This document shows, piece after piece, positions 63,701 through 64,000 of a stretch of 64,000 nt of DNA. Numbering within the stretch: position 1 is the stretch's first letter; every line of letters starts with the position of its first letter. The stretch covers positions 46,937,342-47,001,341 of the forward strand of contig NC_091934.1 in the NCBI RefSeq assembly GCF_041260155.1, read 5' to 3'. The notes under the pieces were generated by a model, which saw only the letters and a program-made list of their open reading frames with translations, was not told the DNA's origin and did not search any database. The stretch is from Ptychodera flava (Eukaryota; Hemichordata; Enteropneusta; Ptychoderidae). The translations under genes and the position numbers were made by a program.

Positions 63701-64000
63701 GAGAAAAATCACCAAAAAATTCAGCAAAAATACAAAATTAAGGATATTATCACAATATTTATAGAACTGTATAAGGTTCACCTAAGGTACTTGCACACAA
63801 ATTTTCAAAGCAATCAAAAGAGCGGTTCTTGAGTTATTAATGCTTAAGCATTTTCACATTTTGTAAGTTCATTTGCATAATTTTGGCAACGCAGACTTCA
63901 TTTGAACAAAATCCCATCTATAGCCCAGGATGCATCCACACACTAAATACCAAGCTGAAACGTGCAGCGGTTTGCGTGTTTTTGATGTTGACGGACATAC
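60734..64000. other. Region upstream of CASZ1 coding exons
   Basis: AT-rich with no convincing coding exon. From about 62950 to the window end it looks like a dispersed repeat (63298-63363 is a 33-bp tandem duplication, GGGACTTTATACYAAATTAC; the end carries TTGACGGACATAC). A non-coding CASZ1 exon could be present but was not identified. Confidence 0.55.

Noticed and set aside
1..64000. tRNA, rRNA, CRISPR or prokaryotic operon features
   Set aside because: None could be recognised. Direct repeats here lack the spacer pattern of CRISPR arrays, and the gene structure is eukaryotic.

Overview
This is genomic DNA from an animal. Genes are split by many GT-AG introns, the base composition is AT-rich, and introns and intergenic DNA are full of minisatellites and small inverted-repeat transposons. 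The proteins match vertebrate orthologues closely over their full length. Repeat content and gene structure suggest an invertebrate, plausibly a deuterostome such as a hemichordate or relative, but the species cannot be named from this window. No bacterial, viral or CRISPR-like features were seen.

Four protein-coding genes were rebuilt exon by exon, with splice sites and reading phase checked at each junction. (1) 860-11800 (-): a divergent second copy of coatomer subunit beta-prime (COPB2). Its first 11 coding exons are open, and its 3' part is off the window or lost. (2) 15753-30919 (-): a complete COPB2, 23 coding exons, 919 residues. (3) 31760-36662 (+): TMEM107, a ciliary transition-zone membrane protein, 5 exons, 139 residues, head-to-head with COPB2 across about 840 bp. 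(4) 44525-60324 (-): a complete castor zinc-finger factor (CASZ1), 10 coding exons, 1680 residues, 11 zinc fingers.

Layout: 1-776 dispersed repeat; 860-11800 COPB2 paralogue, whose introns hold a large repeat (2119-4231), a 54-bp minisatellite (4391-5238) and nested transposons (9570-10547); 11801-15752 intergenic DNA with AT microsatellites, fold-back elements and an interrupted ~60-bp array; 15753-30919 COPB2; 30920-31759 shared promoter interval; 31760-36662 TMEM107; 36663-44524 intergenic DNA with a 33-bp minisatellite (39410-41130); 44525-60324 CASZ1, with 30-bp arrays in two introns; 60325-64000 upstream DNA with a TTAA-flanked element and dispersed repeat.

The genes do not form one pathway. 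COPB2 is a housekeeping Golgi-ER trafficking protein, TMEM107 is ciliary and CASZ1 is a developmental transcription factor. The points most worth a second look are: (a) a tandem, diverged but open COPB2 paralogue with one patch identical to its neighbour, which looks like gene conversion; (b) repeated duplication of exon edges with their splice sites into the adjacent COPB2 intron, once amplified into a minisatellite; and (c) a 33-bp array of about 52 units, about 20 of which carry an 11-base perfect complement to the 5' end of U1 snRNA.
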